A program made the translations under genes and the position numbers. The notes beneath the pieces were generated by a model. That model saw only the letters and a program-made list of their open reading frames with translations. It ran no database searches and was not told where the DNA came from. From contig NZ_KZ984555.1 of assembly GCF_003574445.1 (NCBI RefSeq), positions 272,360-336,359 on the forward strand: a stretch of DNA of 64,000 nt, in the 5' to 3' direction. Positions 50,701 through 59,388 of this stretch are shown here, piece by piece (positions within the stretch are counted from its first letter, which is position 1; the number at the start of each line of letters is the position of its first letter). Source of the stretch: Streptomyces sp. YIM 130001 (GTDB lineage Bacteria; Actinomycetota; Actinomycetes; Streptomycetales; Streptomycetaceae).

Positions 50701-51197
50701 TGCCGGAGAAGGCGGCCGTGCGGGTCGCGCATCCGCTGGATCTGGGTGCGGAGCAGGACGTCTGGTCCGAGCTGTTCGCGGACTACGAGATCCTGCAGCC
50801 GTTCCGGCAGTTGGGGCGTCCGGCGTACGCACTCACCGAGGAGGAGGCGGCCGGCTATCGGCTCGCCCGCTTCGAGGGGATCGCCGTCCCCGTCGGCAAG
50901 CTGCTCGGGCTCACCCAGCGCGGCTGGGAGCGCGGTGCGCCGCAGGACGGGGGTATGGAGGAATGGATGTCCCGGCGGGTCGGCCGGGGCAGGTGGCTGA
51001 ATCTGGACCTCACCCCGGGCATCCCTGTCGGCATGGTGCACGAATTCGGCGACCAGACCCTGCGGGTCGTGTGGCTCGGCGACTCGGCCAGCGCCTACTT
51101 CCAGCGCGATGTGCACCATCCGCTGCGGCTCGGTGACCTCGATCCGGTGACGGTCTCGGAGCTGCTCACGGACCTGACGGAGGTGACCGGGCGATGA
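47742..51197 (+). CDS. DUF4132 (HEAT-like) protein, first gene of MoxR/vWA operon
   Basis: An 1151-residue protein. About 50 acidic and Gly-rich residues come first. A long helical repeat region of HEAT-like style follows (for example LAPEVVDRIAPLLDGRDRVA and SRPGDTYPGVAVLRQHC). From about residue 800 comes the DUF4132 domain, with VVDYGPRRFTVGFDEQLRPF, then RRLVWLSEADG and a final WLNLDLTPGIPVGMVHEFGD. It is a probable scaffold or substrate-recognition subunit; no enzyme motif is seen. The start may be GTG 47742 or ATG 47745, with GGAGG upstream. Its stop overlaps the MoxR gene as ATGA. No homologue of known function is known to me. Confidence 0.85.
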   Translation: MMCVEEEETVEGFRGGDDGSVRSGEVTGDGGSVDGAGGDVAVVFPDEESFKIPASWRKVVHPRRGVSTQRVPPPDPEAAQAALARLADTAESNEAFLTSPDSDPQIVAAARAHLDGSPNPLGVAAVTAMNPHWDLRDGRMADAWVLTHGLPFAARAAVAYSDVAARWTQRGRERRDRHLVREPDDGSLRTYPMRYYVSDRIRALIAVSDDDTYAEVVAALAESRDCLRRRIVVSYLVPGEQGWVEECCSEADAAGPQLRAMLLCSLGSAQQVEKFPRPLNLVPADWSMRTTATLAEGTGQAFAPLLDEALTGTPSAGETRWVARALAELPNDDALRILVTHAGDKNVRASLARAMERYPLRATRVLAAVASGGRGKQAESAAGWLTQHVLAHRTLLEAALGDLAPEVVDRIAPLLDGRDRVADAPATALPAVLADPPWARKRPKAPEPRVAGTLPAAPEPQLVWEPGEEEEWSVVSRWIHQRAVPEDQLAQRMEQLRAGRERAVARAVPLLLFGPTDEIRALLPDYAPVSYGNETQLKPLAAKFGTDALGLVLGAARSKTAGMRAVVLPFLSTEVAALVGDWLLQAKAAESTARGWLARHGLAAVPYLLPAAVGPVGTARSGAEAALKLLAVRHGIEAVREAAAPGGQEAAGIVAEILDSDPMEFALPKRVPALPAWADPAALPQILLTDGGGALCADATRHALTMLAMSRPGDTYPGVAVLRQHCTPASLAAFAWGLFERWQLVGMPGKEGWVLDALGLLGDDETVRRLSPLLRIWPGEAAHQRAVAGLDVLAAIGSDVALMHLHGISQRVKFKGLRARAAEKITEVADELGLTAEQLGDRLVPDLGLDADGSTVVDYGPRRFTVGFDEQLRPFVRDEAGKVRKALPAPGVKDDQELAPAERKRFAALKKDVRTVASDQVLRLEQAMVTQRSWTTDEFHRLFVAHPLLWHLVRRLVWLSEADGTVRSFRVAEDRTFADVEDDALTLPEKAAVRVAHPLDLGAEQDVWSELFADYEILQPFRQLGRPAYALTEEEAAGYRLARFEGIAVPVGKLLGLTQRGWERGAPQDGGMEEWMSRRVGRGRWLNLDLTPGIPVGMVHEFGDQTLRVVWLGDSASAYFQRDVHHPLRLGDLDPVTVSELLTDLTEVTGR

Positions 51198-52408
51198 CCG
51201 GGCCGACGGTGCCGGTTTCGTCGGAAGGCGGGCCGCCGCCGATCGGTTCGGCGGCCGATTCCGTAGCCGGCTCGTCGGCCGGCTCGTCCGCCGGCTCGTC
51301 AGCCGGCTCGTCAGCCGCCGATATGTCGGCCGACGGGGCCGAGCGGCACCAGCGCCCGCCCGCCGAGGTCCGGTACGCCGCGGAGCTCGCCGCGCTGCGG
51401 GCGGCCGACGAGGATCCGCGCCCGCCGGGCTGGCAGCTCAGTCTGCGGGCCGCCCGACGCTTCGTCGTCGGTGACGAAGCGGCGGGCGTCAGCCGCAAGT
51501 TCGTCGGCAACACCTCGCTGGTCGAGCGGGCCCTGGTGACGCTGGCGACGAACCGCGGTCTGATGCTGGTGGGCGAGCCGGGCACGGCCAAATCGCTCCT
51601 GTCGGAGCTGATCGCGGCGGCGGTGAGCGGCACCTCGGCGCTGACCGTGCAGGGCGGCGCGGCCACCACCGAGGACCAGATCAAGTACGGGTGGAACTAC
51701 GCCCTCCTGGTCTCCGAAGGCCCTTCACCGCGCTCCCTGGTGCCCGCGCCGATGCTGCGCGGGATGGCCGAGGGGCGGATCGTACGGTTCGAGGAGATCA
51801 CCCGCTGTCCGCTCGAGGTGCAGGACTGCCTGCTCTCCCTGCTCTCCGACCGGGTCGTCGCGATCCCCGAACTCGACGGCCCCGACGGCCTGACGTTCGC
51901 CCGCCAGGGGTTCAACGTCATCGCCACGGCCAACACCCGCGACCGCGGGGTCAACGAGATGAGCGCCGCCCTCAAGCGCCGCTTCAACTTCGAGACGGTC
52001 TTCCCGATCCCCGACTTCGCCACCGAACTGGCCCTGGTGGAGGCCGAGACGACGGCCCTGCTCCGGCAGTCCGGTGTGCGGCCGCCGCCGCGCCGCGACG
52101 TCCTCGAGGTCCTGGTCGGCACCTTCCGCGAACTGCGCGGCACCACCGGGCAGGGCGAGCGGATGTCCACGGTGATGAGCACCGCGGAGGCGGTGTCGGT
52201 GGCCCACTCGGTGGGGGTACGGGGCTGGTTCCTGCGCGGCGAGCAGGGCACGGCGGCGGACGTGGTGGCCGGGCTCGCGGGCACCGCGGCCAAGGACAGC
52301 CCGGAGGACCTGGCGCGACTGCGCCGCTTCCTGGAGCAGGACGTCCCGCGCCGTTCGGGCCCGCAGTGGCGCGAACTGCACGAGGCACGCCACCTCCTGG
52401 GCGACTGA
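51194..52408 (+). CDS. MoxR-family AAA+ ATPase
   Basis: A 404-residue AAA+ protein. Walker A is GEPGTAKS (127-134), Walker B is IVRFEE (196-201, with Glu in place of the usual Asp), sensor 1 is Asn247 in IATANTRDRG, and the arginine finger region is ALKRRFNFE (about 259-267). MoxR ATPases work with vWA partners to remodel or load cofactors into target proteins, as RavA-ViaA does. A 12-bp repeat encodes Gly-Ser-Ser-Ala four times in the disordered N-terminal tail. ATG 51194 and the stop both overlap neighbours, so it is translated with DUF4132 and DUF5682. Confidence 0.93.
   Translation: MTGPTVPVSSEGGPPPIGSAADSVAGSSAGSSAGSSAGSSAADMSADGAERHQRPPAEVRYAAELAALRAADEDPRPPGWQLSLRAARRFVVGDEAAGVSRKFVGNTSLVERALVTLATNRGLMLVGEPGTAKSLLSELIAAAVSGTSALTVQGGAATTEDQIKYGWNYALLVSEGPSPRSLVPAPMLRGMAEGRIVRFEEITRCPLEVQDCLLSLLSDRVVAIPELDGPDGLTFARQGFNVIATANTRDRGVNEMSAALKRRFNFETVFPIPDFATELALVEAETTALLRQSGVRPPPRRDVLEVLVGTFRELRGTTGQGERMSTVMSTAEAVSVAHSVGVRGWFLRGEQGTAADVVAGLAGTAAKDSPEDLARLRRFLEQDVPRRSGPQWRELHEARHLLGD
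51269..51316 (+). repeat. four tandem 12-bp units in the MoxR N-terminal tail
   Basis: Four copies of a GGCTCGTCNGCC unit encode Gly-Ser-Ser-Ala four times in frame. The tail is outside the AAA+ fold, so length changes should be tolerated. Confidence 0.8.
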
Positions 52409-55155
52409 TGACTGCGTATACGACTGCGGGGGCGGCTGCGTCGCCGGGGGCGGGGCGGTACGCGGAGGGGGCCGGGTCCGGTGCCGGACGAGGCGCCGTG
52501 TTCCTCGGCGTACGCCATCACTCACCCGCGTGCGCGCGCCTGGTCGCGCACGCGATCGAGACGCTGCGGCCCGCGTACGTCCTGGTGGAGGGCCCGGCGG
52601 ACATGAACGACCGGCTCGACGAGCTGCTGCTCGAACACCGGCTGCCCGTCGCGGTGTTCAGCCACTACCGCGACGCGTCGCGGATCGCCACCTCCTGGGC
52701 GCCGTTGTGCGCGTACTCGCCCGAGTGGGTGGCGCTGCGGGAGGGCCGGGCGCGGGGCGCCGAGGTGCGGTTCATCGACCTGCCGGCCTGGCATCCGGCG
52801 TTCGCGGACCACGGCGTGCAGTACACCAACCGGTACGCCGACGCGGAGGCCCGGCACGCGGAGGCCACCCGGCGGCTCTGTGCGCACTTCGCGGTCGACT
52901 CGGTGGACGCGCTCTGGGACGGCCTGTTCGAGGTCACCGATCCGGGCGATCTCTCCGACCGGCTCGCGGCCTACTTCGACGTGGTGCGCGGGGACGCGGC
53001 GGCGGACCCCGGCGACCAGGCCCGCGAGGCGTACATGGCGTCATGGGTACGGGCCGCGGTGACGGAGGCCGGCGACCGGCCGGTCCTTGTGGTGACCGGG
53101 GGCTTTCACCGGCCTGCGCTGCGGGATGCGGTGGAGGGTGCGGGCCGCTGTGCGGGCGGTGGTGACGCCACCGTCATCGTCCACTCCCCCGGGAGCGGTG
53201 CCTCTCCCCCCGAAGGCCCGGACGCCGCGGCCCCCGGGTGGCCCGGGGTACCGGCTCCGGTTGCGGGTGCGGTCGGCGGGAGTTACCTGGTGCCTTACTC
53301 CTTCGGGCAGTTGGACGCCTTCGGGGGCTATCAGTCCGGGATGCCGTCGCCCGGCTACTACCAGGAGCTGTGGGAGTCGGGTCCCGAGGCCGCCGCACAG
53401 GGCCTGCTGCGTTCGGTCGCCGGACGGCTCCGCTCACGCGGCATCGTGACGTCCACCGCGGACCTGATCGCGGCACGCAGCCTGTCGCAGGGTCTCGCGC
53501 TGCTGCGGGGCCACCCCTGCGAGACCCGTATCGACGTCCTCGACGGCCTGGCCGGCGCTCTGATCGGCGATGCTCTGGAGCAGCCACTGCCCTGGACCAC
53601 CCGCCGTCCGCTCGGGCCCGGCGCGCATCCGATCGTCGCGGAGATGGTCGCGGCGGGCTGCGGTACGGCCGTGGGCCGGCTGCACCCCGACACTCCGCTG
53701 CCCCCGCTGGTGCACGACGTGGCCGAGCAGTGCGCCCGCCTCAATATCCCGAACCCGTCCGGAGCCCCGACCGGCTCCGGACCAGCGCCCGCCGCGGACC
53801 TTGACCTCGACCTCACCGTTCCGGGCGACCTGGAGCGCAGCCGCGTACTGCACCGCCTGCGGATCCTCGGCATCCCCGGATTCGCCCGGGTGTCGGGACC
53901 CCGGGACGGGACGGACGCGTCGTTCACCGAGAGCTGGGAGCCGGAGGCGGCGCACGGCCGGGAGGCCGCGCTCATCGAGGCGGGTGCGTACGGGGCGCGG
54001 CTCGAGGAGGCCGCGCCGGTGGCCCTCGGCGAGCGGGCCCGCGCTGCCGGCGCGGACGCCGGGCCGCTGTCCCGGGTGCTGTTCGACGCGGCGCTGTGCG
54101 GGGCCGGGCCGTTCTGCACCGACCTCCTGGACTCGCTCGCCCAACAGGTCGAAGGCATACCGGAGTTGGGCGCGCTGGGTGACGTACTCGCGACGGCGCT
54201 CGCGCTGTGGCGGCACGACCGGGTCTTCGGTCTGGCACGCGGCCGGCTGCTCGGCGGCGTGGTCGGGGCCGCTACGGACCGGGTGTTCTGGCTGGCGGAA
54301 GGGCTGCACGGCGGCACCGGCGTGGACTTCGCCCGGCTGCGCGCACTCGCCGCGGCCCGCGACGCGCTGCTGCACGCCCCCGAACTGCCCACGGTCACCC
54401 GCGAATCCGCCGTCCGCGCCGCCGGCCGCATCAGCCGCGACCCCCGCGCCCCGGCCCACCTGCGCGGCGCCGCCTTCGGCCTCCAGTGGGCGCTCGGAGA
54501 CACCGGGGCGCCGACTCGTACCGGCGCTTCCGAGGCACCTCGGGCCGGCGACCGGCCTGAGGGGGCGGGGACAATCGGGCAGTCGCCTGAGGCGGACGGG
54601 CCCCGGGACACGGCGGCGACTTCCCGCCCCAAGGACACGAACAGGACCCACGACACGACAGCGACCTCCCGCCCCAAGGACACGAACAGGACCCACTACA
54701 CGACAGCGACCTCCCGCCCCGGGGACACGGAGGGGGCCCGCGACACGACAGCGGCTCCACCGGACCGCCCCGGCGGGACGACGGCGGTCCGGCCGCCCGC
54801 GGGCGCGGATCTGCTCGGCGACTGGCTCGCCGGGCTGTTCGCGCTGGCCCGTGAGGAGGTGACGCACGGGGACGACGCTCTCCTGGATGCCGTCGACGCC
54901 ATCGTGTCGGCGATGACGGAGGACGAGTTCCTCGTGGGGTTGCCCGCCCTGCGGCAGGCGTTCGCCTTCTTCCCGCCACGCGATCGGGAGCGCATCGCGG
55001 AGCGGCTCCTCGAACGCCGAGGCCTGCACGGCTCGGCCCGCTCCCTGCTGCGGACCACCGCCGATCCCCTGCAACTCGCCCGCGCCAAGGCCCTGGAGGA
55101 GAGCGTGACCCGACTCCTCACCCGGCACGGCCTGGGAACGGAGACCCACCGATGA
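52408..55155 (+). CDS. DUF5682 protein with TraB/ChaN-like motifs
   Basis: A 915-residue cytosolic protein. The first 30 residues are disordered. A hydrolase-like domain follows at about 30-300, then an alpha-rich region to 715, a Thr/Arg-rich repeat linker (about 730-785) and a final helical part. In order the first domain shows GVRHHSP (Gly34, His37, His38), YVLVEGP (Glu61), AREAYMASW (Arg206, Glu207, Met210) and VVTGGFH (Gly232, His234). These resemble the GxxH, E, ERDxxM and GxGH motifs of the TraB/Tiki/ChaN/EreA clan. That relation is my inference. ATG 52408 overlaps the MoxR stop as TGATG. Confidence 0.85.
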   Translation: MTAYTTAGAAASPGAGRYAEGAGSGAGRGAVFLGVRHHSPACARLVAHAIETLRPAYVLVEGPADMNDRLDELLLEHRLPVAVFSHYRDASRIATSWAPLCAYSPEWVALREGRARGAEVRFIDLPAWHPAFADHGVQYTNRYADAEARHAEATRRLCAHFAVDSVDALWDGLFEVTDPGDLSDRLAAYFDVVRGDAAADPGDQAREAYMASWVRAAVTEAGDRPVLVVTGGFHRPALRDAVEGAGRCAGGGDATVIVHSPGSGASPPEGPDAAAPGWPGVPAPVAGAVGGSYLVPYSFGQLDAFGGYQSGMPSPGYYQELWESGPEAAAQGLLRSVAGRLRSRGIVTSTADLIAARSLSQGLALLRGHPCETRIDVLDGLAGALIGDALEQPLPWTTRRPLGPGAHPIVAEMVAAGCGTAVGRLHPDTPLPPLVHDVAEQCARLNIPNPSGAPTGSGPAPAADLDLDLTVPGDLERSRVLHRLRILGIPGFARVSGPRDGTDASFTESWEPEAAHGREAALIEAGAYGARLEEAAPVALGERARAAGADAGPLSRVLFDAALCGAGPFCTDLLDSLAQQVEGIPELGALGDVLATALALWRHDRVFGLARGRLLGGVVGAATDRVFWLAEGLHGGTGVDFARLRALAAARDALLHAPELPTVTRESAVRAAGRISRDPRAPAHLRGAAFGLQWALGDTGAPTRTGASEAPRAGDRPEGAGTIGQSPEADGPRDTAATSRPKDTNRTHDTTATSRPKDTNRTHYTTATSRPGDTEGARDTTAAPPDRPGGTTAVRPPAGADLLGDWLAGLFALAREEVTHGDDALLDAVDAIVSAMTEDEFLVGLPALRQAFAFFPPRDRERIAERLLERRGLHGSARSLLRTTADPLQLARAKALEESVTRLLTRHGLGTETHR
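54607..54741 (+). repeat. three in-frame 45-bp repeats in the DUF5682 gene
   Basis: Three consecutive 45-bp units each encode 15 residues of the type DTTATSRPKDTNRTH. Units one and two differ at few bases and the third has diverged further; part of a fourth follows. The region is a linker, so copy number may vary between strains. Confidence 0.85.
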
Positions 55156-56366
55156 CCGGGCACCCGCCCCCCGCACCGAACCCGCCGCCCGAGCAGAACC
55201 CGACCCCGGCCCCCGTGCCCTCCACCGAACCGGGACTCGAGCGCTGGCGGCTCGTACTCGGCTCCCCGGCCGAGCGCAGCACGGGCGGGCTGAGAGGGCC
55301 GGCCGCCGAGCGGGACGCCGCGCTCGACTGGCTGTACGGGCGGGACGAGGACCTGCGCCGTCGCGGCGTACGCCGTGGCCGCAGCGAGTCGCGCGCGGGC
55401 GGCACCGGCCCTTCGGTCCTGACGGCGGTGGACTGGCTCGACGACGTCCACCGGCTGTTCCCCAAGGACACCGTGGAGCGCATGGAGCGCGACGCCGTGG
55501 AGCAGTACGGGATCCAGGAGATCGTCACCGACCCGGACGTGCTGTCCCGGGTCGAGCCCAGCCAGACGTTGCTGCGCGCGGTGCTGCGTACGAAGCATCT
55601 GATGAACCCGCAGGTACTCGCCGCGGCCCGGCGCATCGTCGAGACCGTCGTCCGGCAGCTGACGGAACGCCTTCGGCCCGAGGTGCGCCGCGCGTTCACC
55701 GGCTCCCGCACCAGGCGCCCCAGCCGGGCCCCGCTGGCCCGCGACTTCGACTTCAGGGCCACGATCCGGGCCAACCTCGCCCACTATCAGCCGCGGGAAC
55801 GCCGCGTGCTGATCCAGCGCCCGCACTTCCACGCACGTGCCGGCCGCCACCTCGAACGGTGGCAACTGGTGCTCCTCGTCGACCAGTCGGGCTCGATGGC
55901 CGGATCCGTCCTCCACTCCGCGGTGACCGCGTCCTGCCTGTGGGGGCTGCCGGGCCTGAAGACGCATCTGATCACCTTCGACACGGAGGTGGTGGACCTG
56001 ACGTCCGAGGTGAGCGATCCGGTGGAGCTCCTGATGCGTGTCCAGCTCGGCGGCGGCACCGACATCGCCCGCGCTCTCGCCCACGGCGCGGAGCTGGTGG
56101 AGAATCCGCGCCGGACGATCGTCGCCCTGATCACCGACTTCTGCGAGGGCGGCGACCCGTACCGCCTGGTGCGCACCGTGCGCGGACTCACCGAGCAGGG
56201 CACCGTCGTCCTCGGTCTCGCGTCGCTCGACGAGGACGCCGAGCCGGCGTACGACCGGGAGTTGGCCGGGCGGCTCGCCGAGGCCGGTGCACAGGTGGGG
56301 GCGATGACGCCGAGCCGGCTCGCGGAGTTCGTGGCGGAGAAGGTCGGCAGGGGAGGCCGGAGTTGA
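55152..56366 (+). CDS. vWA-domain protein (MoxR partner)
   Basis: A 404-residue protein with a Pro-rich N terminus, a helical middle part (about 85-215) and a C-terminal von Willebrand A domain. The MIDAS metal site is complete: DQSGS (Asp244, Ser246, Ser248), Thr303 in GGGTD and Asp329 in ITDFCEGG. vWA proteins of this kind act as the adaptor of MoxR ATPases. ATG 55152 overlaps the DUF5682 stop as ATGA. The intact MIDAS suggests that it binds its partner in a metal-dependent way. Confidence 0.92.
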   Translation: MTGHPPPAPNPPPEQNPTPAPVPSTEPGLERWRLVLGSPAERSTGGLRGPAAERDAALDWLYGRDEDLRRRGVRRGRSESRAGGTGPSVLTAVDWLDDVHRLFPKDTVERMERDAVEQYGIQEIVTDPDVLSRVEPSQTLLRAVLRTKHLMNPQVLAAARRIVETVVRQLTERLRPEVRRAFTGSRTRRPSRAPLARDFDFRATIRANLAHYQPRERRVLIQRPHFHARAGRHLERWQLVLLVDQSGSMAGSVLHSAVTASCLWGLPGLKTHLITFDTEVVDLTSEVSDPVELLMRVQLGGGTDIARALAHGAELVENPRRTIVALITDFCEGGDPYRLVRTVRGLTEQGTVVLGLASLDEDAEPAYDRELAGRLAEAGAQVGAMTPSRLAEFVAEKVGRGGRS

Positions 56367-58498
56367 CGCACCGCCCGGACCTGCTGGCCCTCACCCCCGA
56401 CGTCCTCGCCAAACTGGCCAACCGGGGTCTGGTCAAACGCGCCGAGAAGGACCTGGCGGCCGGCACGGGCCCCACCGTCACCACCGACGCGGACGGCACC
56501 GTCCTCGGCACCTTCCCGGACGGCACCGCGGCGTCGCTGCCGTCCGGTGCGGGCCTGGACGGGGCGGTGTGCGGCTGCCCGGCGCCCGGCACCTGCCGCC
56601 ACGTCATCGGCATCGTCCTGGCGTACCGGGCGTACGGCCGCACGACGGCGGACACCTCGGCGGGCGACGACGGGCCCGGGGACGCGGGCACGGACGCCCC
56701 CTGCACCGGCTGGTCCCCCGGCACCTTCGGCGACGACGCGCTCGAGGCGGCCTTCGGCCGGGCGGCGCTGGCCGCTGCGCGCCGGGCCCGGCGGCGCGGC
56801 TATACGGCCCGACTGCACCGGCCGACCTCTGAAGACCCCGTTCCCCGCGCCGAGTTGCCCGCCTGCACGGTCGGCTTCCCGGTACCGGACGAGCTGGGGT
56901 ACGCCTACACGGACGCGGCCGGCACCGTGCGGGGCGAGGTGGTCACCCTCGCCGTCTGGGCGTTCCGCACCCTCGACGCCGAACGGCCGCCCGGGCCCGG
57001 CGACGATGCCGCACAGGGTCTGCTCCAGGTGTCGGTGGGCCCCGCCCCGACCACGACCACCCCTGCCGGCGACACCACCTCCCGCATCCCTGCGCCCCAA
57101 CCTCCCGACGACCCCGGCTCGGTCCTCGGCACCACCCTCGCCCTGGTCGACGACCTCCTGCTCAACGGCGTGCAGCAGGCGGGCCCCGTGTTCGCCGGTT
57201 CGCTCCACGGTGCGCAGGACGCGCTGGTCGCCGCCGGACTGCACTGGCCCGCGGGCGCGGTGGCCGATCTGGGCGAGCAGCTCGACGCGTACGCGACGCG
57301 CGGCAGCCGTTACTCGGCGGAACGCTTCGCCCTGCTCCTCGCCGAACTGCACGCCCGGCACCGCGCCTCTGCCACCGACCCGGCCGCCGTACTCGGCACC
57401 GGCGAAGTGCCGGTGACACCGCTGCGCCGAGTCCGCCTGATCGCGCTCGGCTGCCGTATCGGCGGCACCGCCCGGGACCGTACCGCCGAGACCTACTTCG
57501 CCCACGCGGACGCCGGAGTGGCCCTCGTCCTGCGCAAACGCTGGGAGCCGGCCGAGGGCCAGGAGCTCAACGGCCACGACCTCGCGGCACGCCGGCTGCT
57601 CGGTTCCCCGCTGCGCGCCCTGGCCGTGGCGAACGTGGTCAGCGAGCGCACCTCCCGCGCAGCCGACCGCACGGTCACCCTCTCCCGCGGCCGGACAGCA
57701 GCCACCGGCATCACCCCGGTGGGCACGGCCTGGACCACCCTCCCGGACACCCTGCTGCTGACGGACACCGCTGCCCACCTGCGCGCGGCCGGCGACCGTC
57801 CACCGCGCCTGATCCGGCCGCGCGTCGAGGCGGAGTCGGTACGGGTGGTCGCGGTGGACCGGGTGGAATCGATCGGCTACGACCCGGCCCGGCAGCAACT
57901 CGAGGCGATCCTGCGCGACCCGGCCGGCAACGAGCTCTTCGTACGGTCCGAGTACAACCCCCTGTGCCCGGGCGGCCTGGACTCGCTGTCCGCCGCGCTC
58001 GCGGCCCCGGGGGTCATCGCCGTCAGCGGCATGCTGAACCACCTGCGCGGTGACGCCGTGCTCGACCCACTCGCGGTCCTGACGTCCTCGGGGGTGGTGG
58101 TCCCCGACCTGGCCTCCGGCAGCGGCGACACCGCGTTGGCCACTGCGCCCCCGCGCCCCGTCGACCCACTGCGGTCCGCACTCGACGAGGCGCTCGTCGC
58201 GCTGTCCGCCGCGGCGCACCACGGTCTGTGCCGACTGCCCGGCTCCGCCCGGCGCGCACTGTCCGACAGCGCGGCACGGCTGCACCGTACGGGCCTGCAC
58301 ACCGCTTCCCGTCTCCTGCACGACCTCCTCCGGGCCCTGGACCGCGAGGACGCCTGCGCGGCCACCGGTCCTTGGCTGTCCGCCGTCATCCACCTGGCGA
58401 CATCCCTCGACCTGCACGACACACAACCTCCGCCCACCGGGCGGCAGTCGGCTCCGGTCCTTGCCGGTGCGGGGACCGCGGAGCGCCCCGAGCCCTAG
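56363..58498 (+). CDS. SWIM zinc-finger protein, last gene of MoxR/vWA operon
   Basis: A 711-residue protein with a SWIM-type zinc site near its N terminus: CGCPAPGTCRH (Cys70, Cys72, Cys78, His80, giving CxCx5CxH). The remainder is a long alpha/beta region with segments such as 'LGTTLALVDDLLLNGVQQAG' and VRLIALGCRIGGTARDRTAET that I cannot assign. SWIM sites bind DNA or proteins. The start is TTG 56363, overlapping the vWA stop as TTGA, with GGGGAGG upstream. It closes the five-gene operon; 279 bases without a clear gene follow. Confidence 0.85.
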   Translation: MTHRPDLLALTPDVLAKLANRGLVKRAEKDLAAGTGPTVTTDADGTVLGTFPDGTAASLPSGAGLDGAVCGCPAPGTCRHVIGIVLAYRAYGRTTADTSAGDDGPGDAGTDAPCTGWSPGTFGDDALEAAFGRAALAAARRARRRGYTARLHRPTSEDPVPRAELPACTVGFPVPDELGYAYTDAAGTVRGEVVTLAVWAFRTLDAERPPGPGDDAAQGLLQVSVGPAPTTTTPAGDTTSRIPAPQPPDDPGSVLGTTLALVDDLLLNGVQQAGPVFAGSLHGAQDALVAAGLHWPAGAVADLGEQLDAYATRGSRYSAERFALLLAELHARHRASATDPAAVLGTGEVPVTPLRRVRLIALGCRIGGTARDRTAETYFAHADAGVALVLRKRWEPAEGQELNGHDLAARRLLGSPLRALAVANVVSERTSRAADRTVTLSRGRTAATGITPVGTAWTTLPDTLLLTDTAAHLRAAGDRPPRLIRPRVEAESVRVVAVDRVESIGYDPARQQLEAILRDPAGNELFVRSEYNPLCPGGLDSLSAALAAPGVIAVSGMLNHLRGDAVLDPLAVLTSSGVVVPDLASGSGDTALATAPPRPVDPLRSALDEALVALSAAAHHGLCRLPGSARRALSDSAARLHRTGLHTASRLLHDLLRALDREDACAATGPWLSAVIHLATSLDLHDTQPPPTGRQSAPVLAGAGTAERPEP

Positions 58499-58777
58499 GA
58501 GCGGAACCACGGCGGCAGCGTCCAGAACCCGGGCGAGAAGCCGCAGCAGATCCTGCCGAACGAGGGTGTCGGGCGACGCTGCCGATCGCCGCGGCGCAGG
58601 GCGTCTTCGTGTCCGGGCTCGTCCTGCTCGTGCTGCCCGTCTGCTCGGCGAGCGGACCTCGGGCCGTGAGCGGTACGCGATCGGCGCGATCCTGTGCTGC
58701 GACTTCCCGGGGCCGCCGTACGACGCCCGCCCCGTTCGCGGCCTTGGCTTGCCAACAGCCCCGATCGGGCTCGGAGT

Positions 58778-59386
58778 TCAGTCGTGCGACCGGGGGCGCA
58801 AGGCGTCGAGGACGAGGTCGAGCAGGCGGCCGGTCTGCTCGGGCGTGTTGTCGGCAGGTGCGACCAGGAGGACGCCCGCCAGCAGCGTGGTGACTTCCGC
58901 GGGCTCGACGTCCGCGCGGAGTGAACCCGACTCCGCACCGGCGGCGAGGATCGTCCCGATCGCGGCGGTGACCCGCTCCCGCGTCGTCGACATGGCGATC
59001 CTCCCCGCGGCCGAGGCGGCACGGAGGGCGTCGGCCATCCCGTGCTTCTTGGCCACGAACTCGGCGTAGCCGTCCATCCACGCACGGAGCGCGACCTCCG
59101 GCGGGGAGGTGGCGAGCAGGGCGGGGGCGCTCGTGGCGACCTCGTCCAGTTCGGCTGCGTAGACGGCCTCGACGAGCGCTTCCCGGGTCGGGAAGTGGCG
59201 ATAGAGCGTTCCGATGCCGACTCCGGCCTCGCGGGCGATGCCCTCCAGAGACACGCCGACGTCCGCGCCGGCGAAGGCCGCCCGGGCCACCGTGACGAGC
59301 TTCTCGCGATTGCGTCGCGCGTCGGCCCGCGCCGGGCGGTCGGCGCCGTGGGGGCCGTCGGGACGGCGTGCCGGTCCAGAAGTCAA
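58778..59386 (-). CDS. TetR-family regulator divergent from aldo/keto reductase
   Basis: A regulator of about 202 residues. It has an Arg/Pro-rich N terminus, then 'EKLVTVARAAFAGADVGVSL', the recognition motif AREAGVGIGTLYRHFPTREAL and a helical ligand-binding part. TTG 59386 is used here because codons upstream would cross two palindromes that look like its operators; ATG 59449 is in frame but would place both palindromes inside the gene. It should repress the divergent reductase and itself. Confidence 0.88.
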   Translation of the reverse strand: MTSGPARRPDGPHGADRPARADARRNREKLVTVARAAFAGADVGVSLEGIAREAGVGIGTLYRHFPTREALVEAVYAAELDEVATSAPALLATSPPEVALRAWMDGYAEFVAKKHGMADALRAASAAGRIAMSTTRERVTAAIGTILAAGAESGSLRADVEPAEVTTLLAGVLLVAPADNTPEQTGRLLDLVLDALRPRSHD

Positions 59387-59388
59387 AA

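Noticed and set aside
55787..58510. 907-codon open frame on the minus strand
   Set aside because: It is the shadow of the vWA and SWIM genes, whose MIDAS and CxCx5CxH motifs are intact on the plus strand.
58499..58777. Remnant of a membrane transporter or small protein after the SWIM gene
   Set aside because: Short hydrophobic stretches appear in more than one frame on both strands, but no frame has a start, full domain or consistent coding bias. I could not support a gene.
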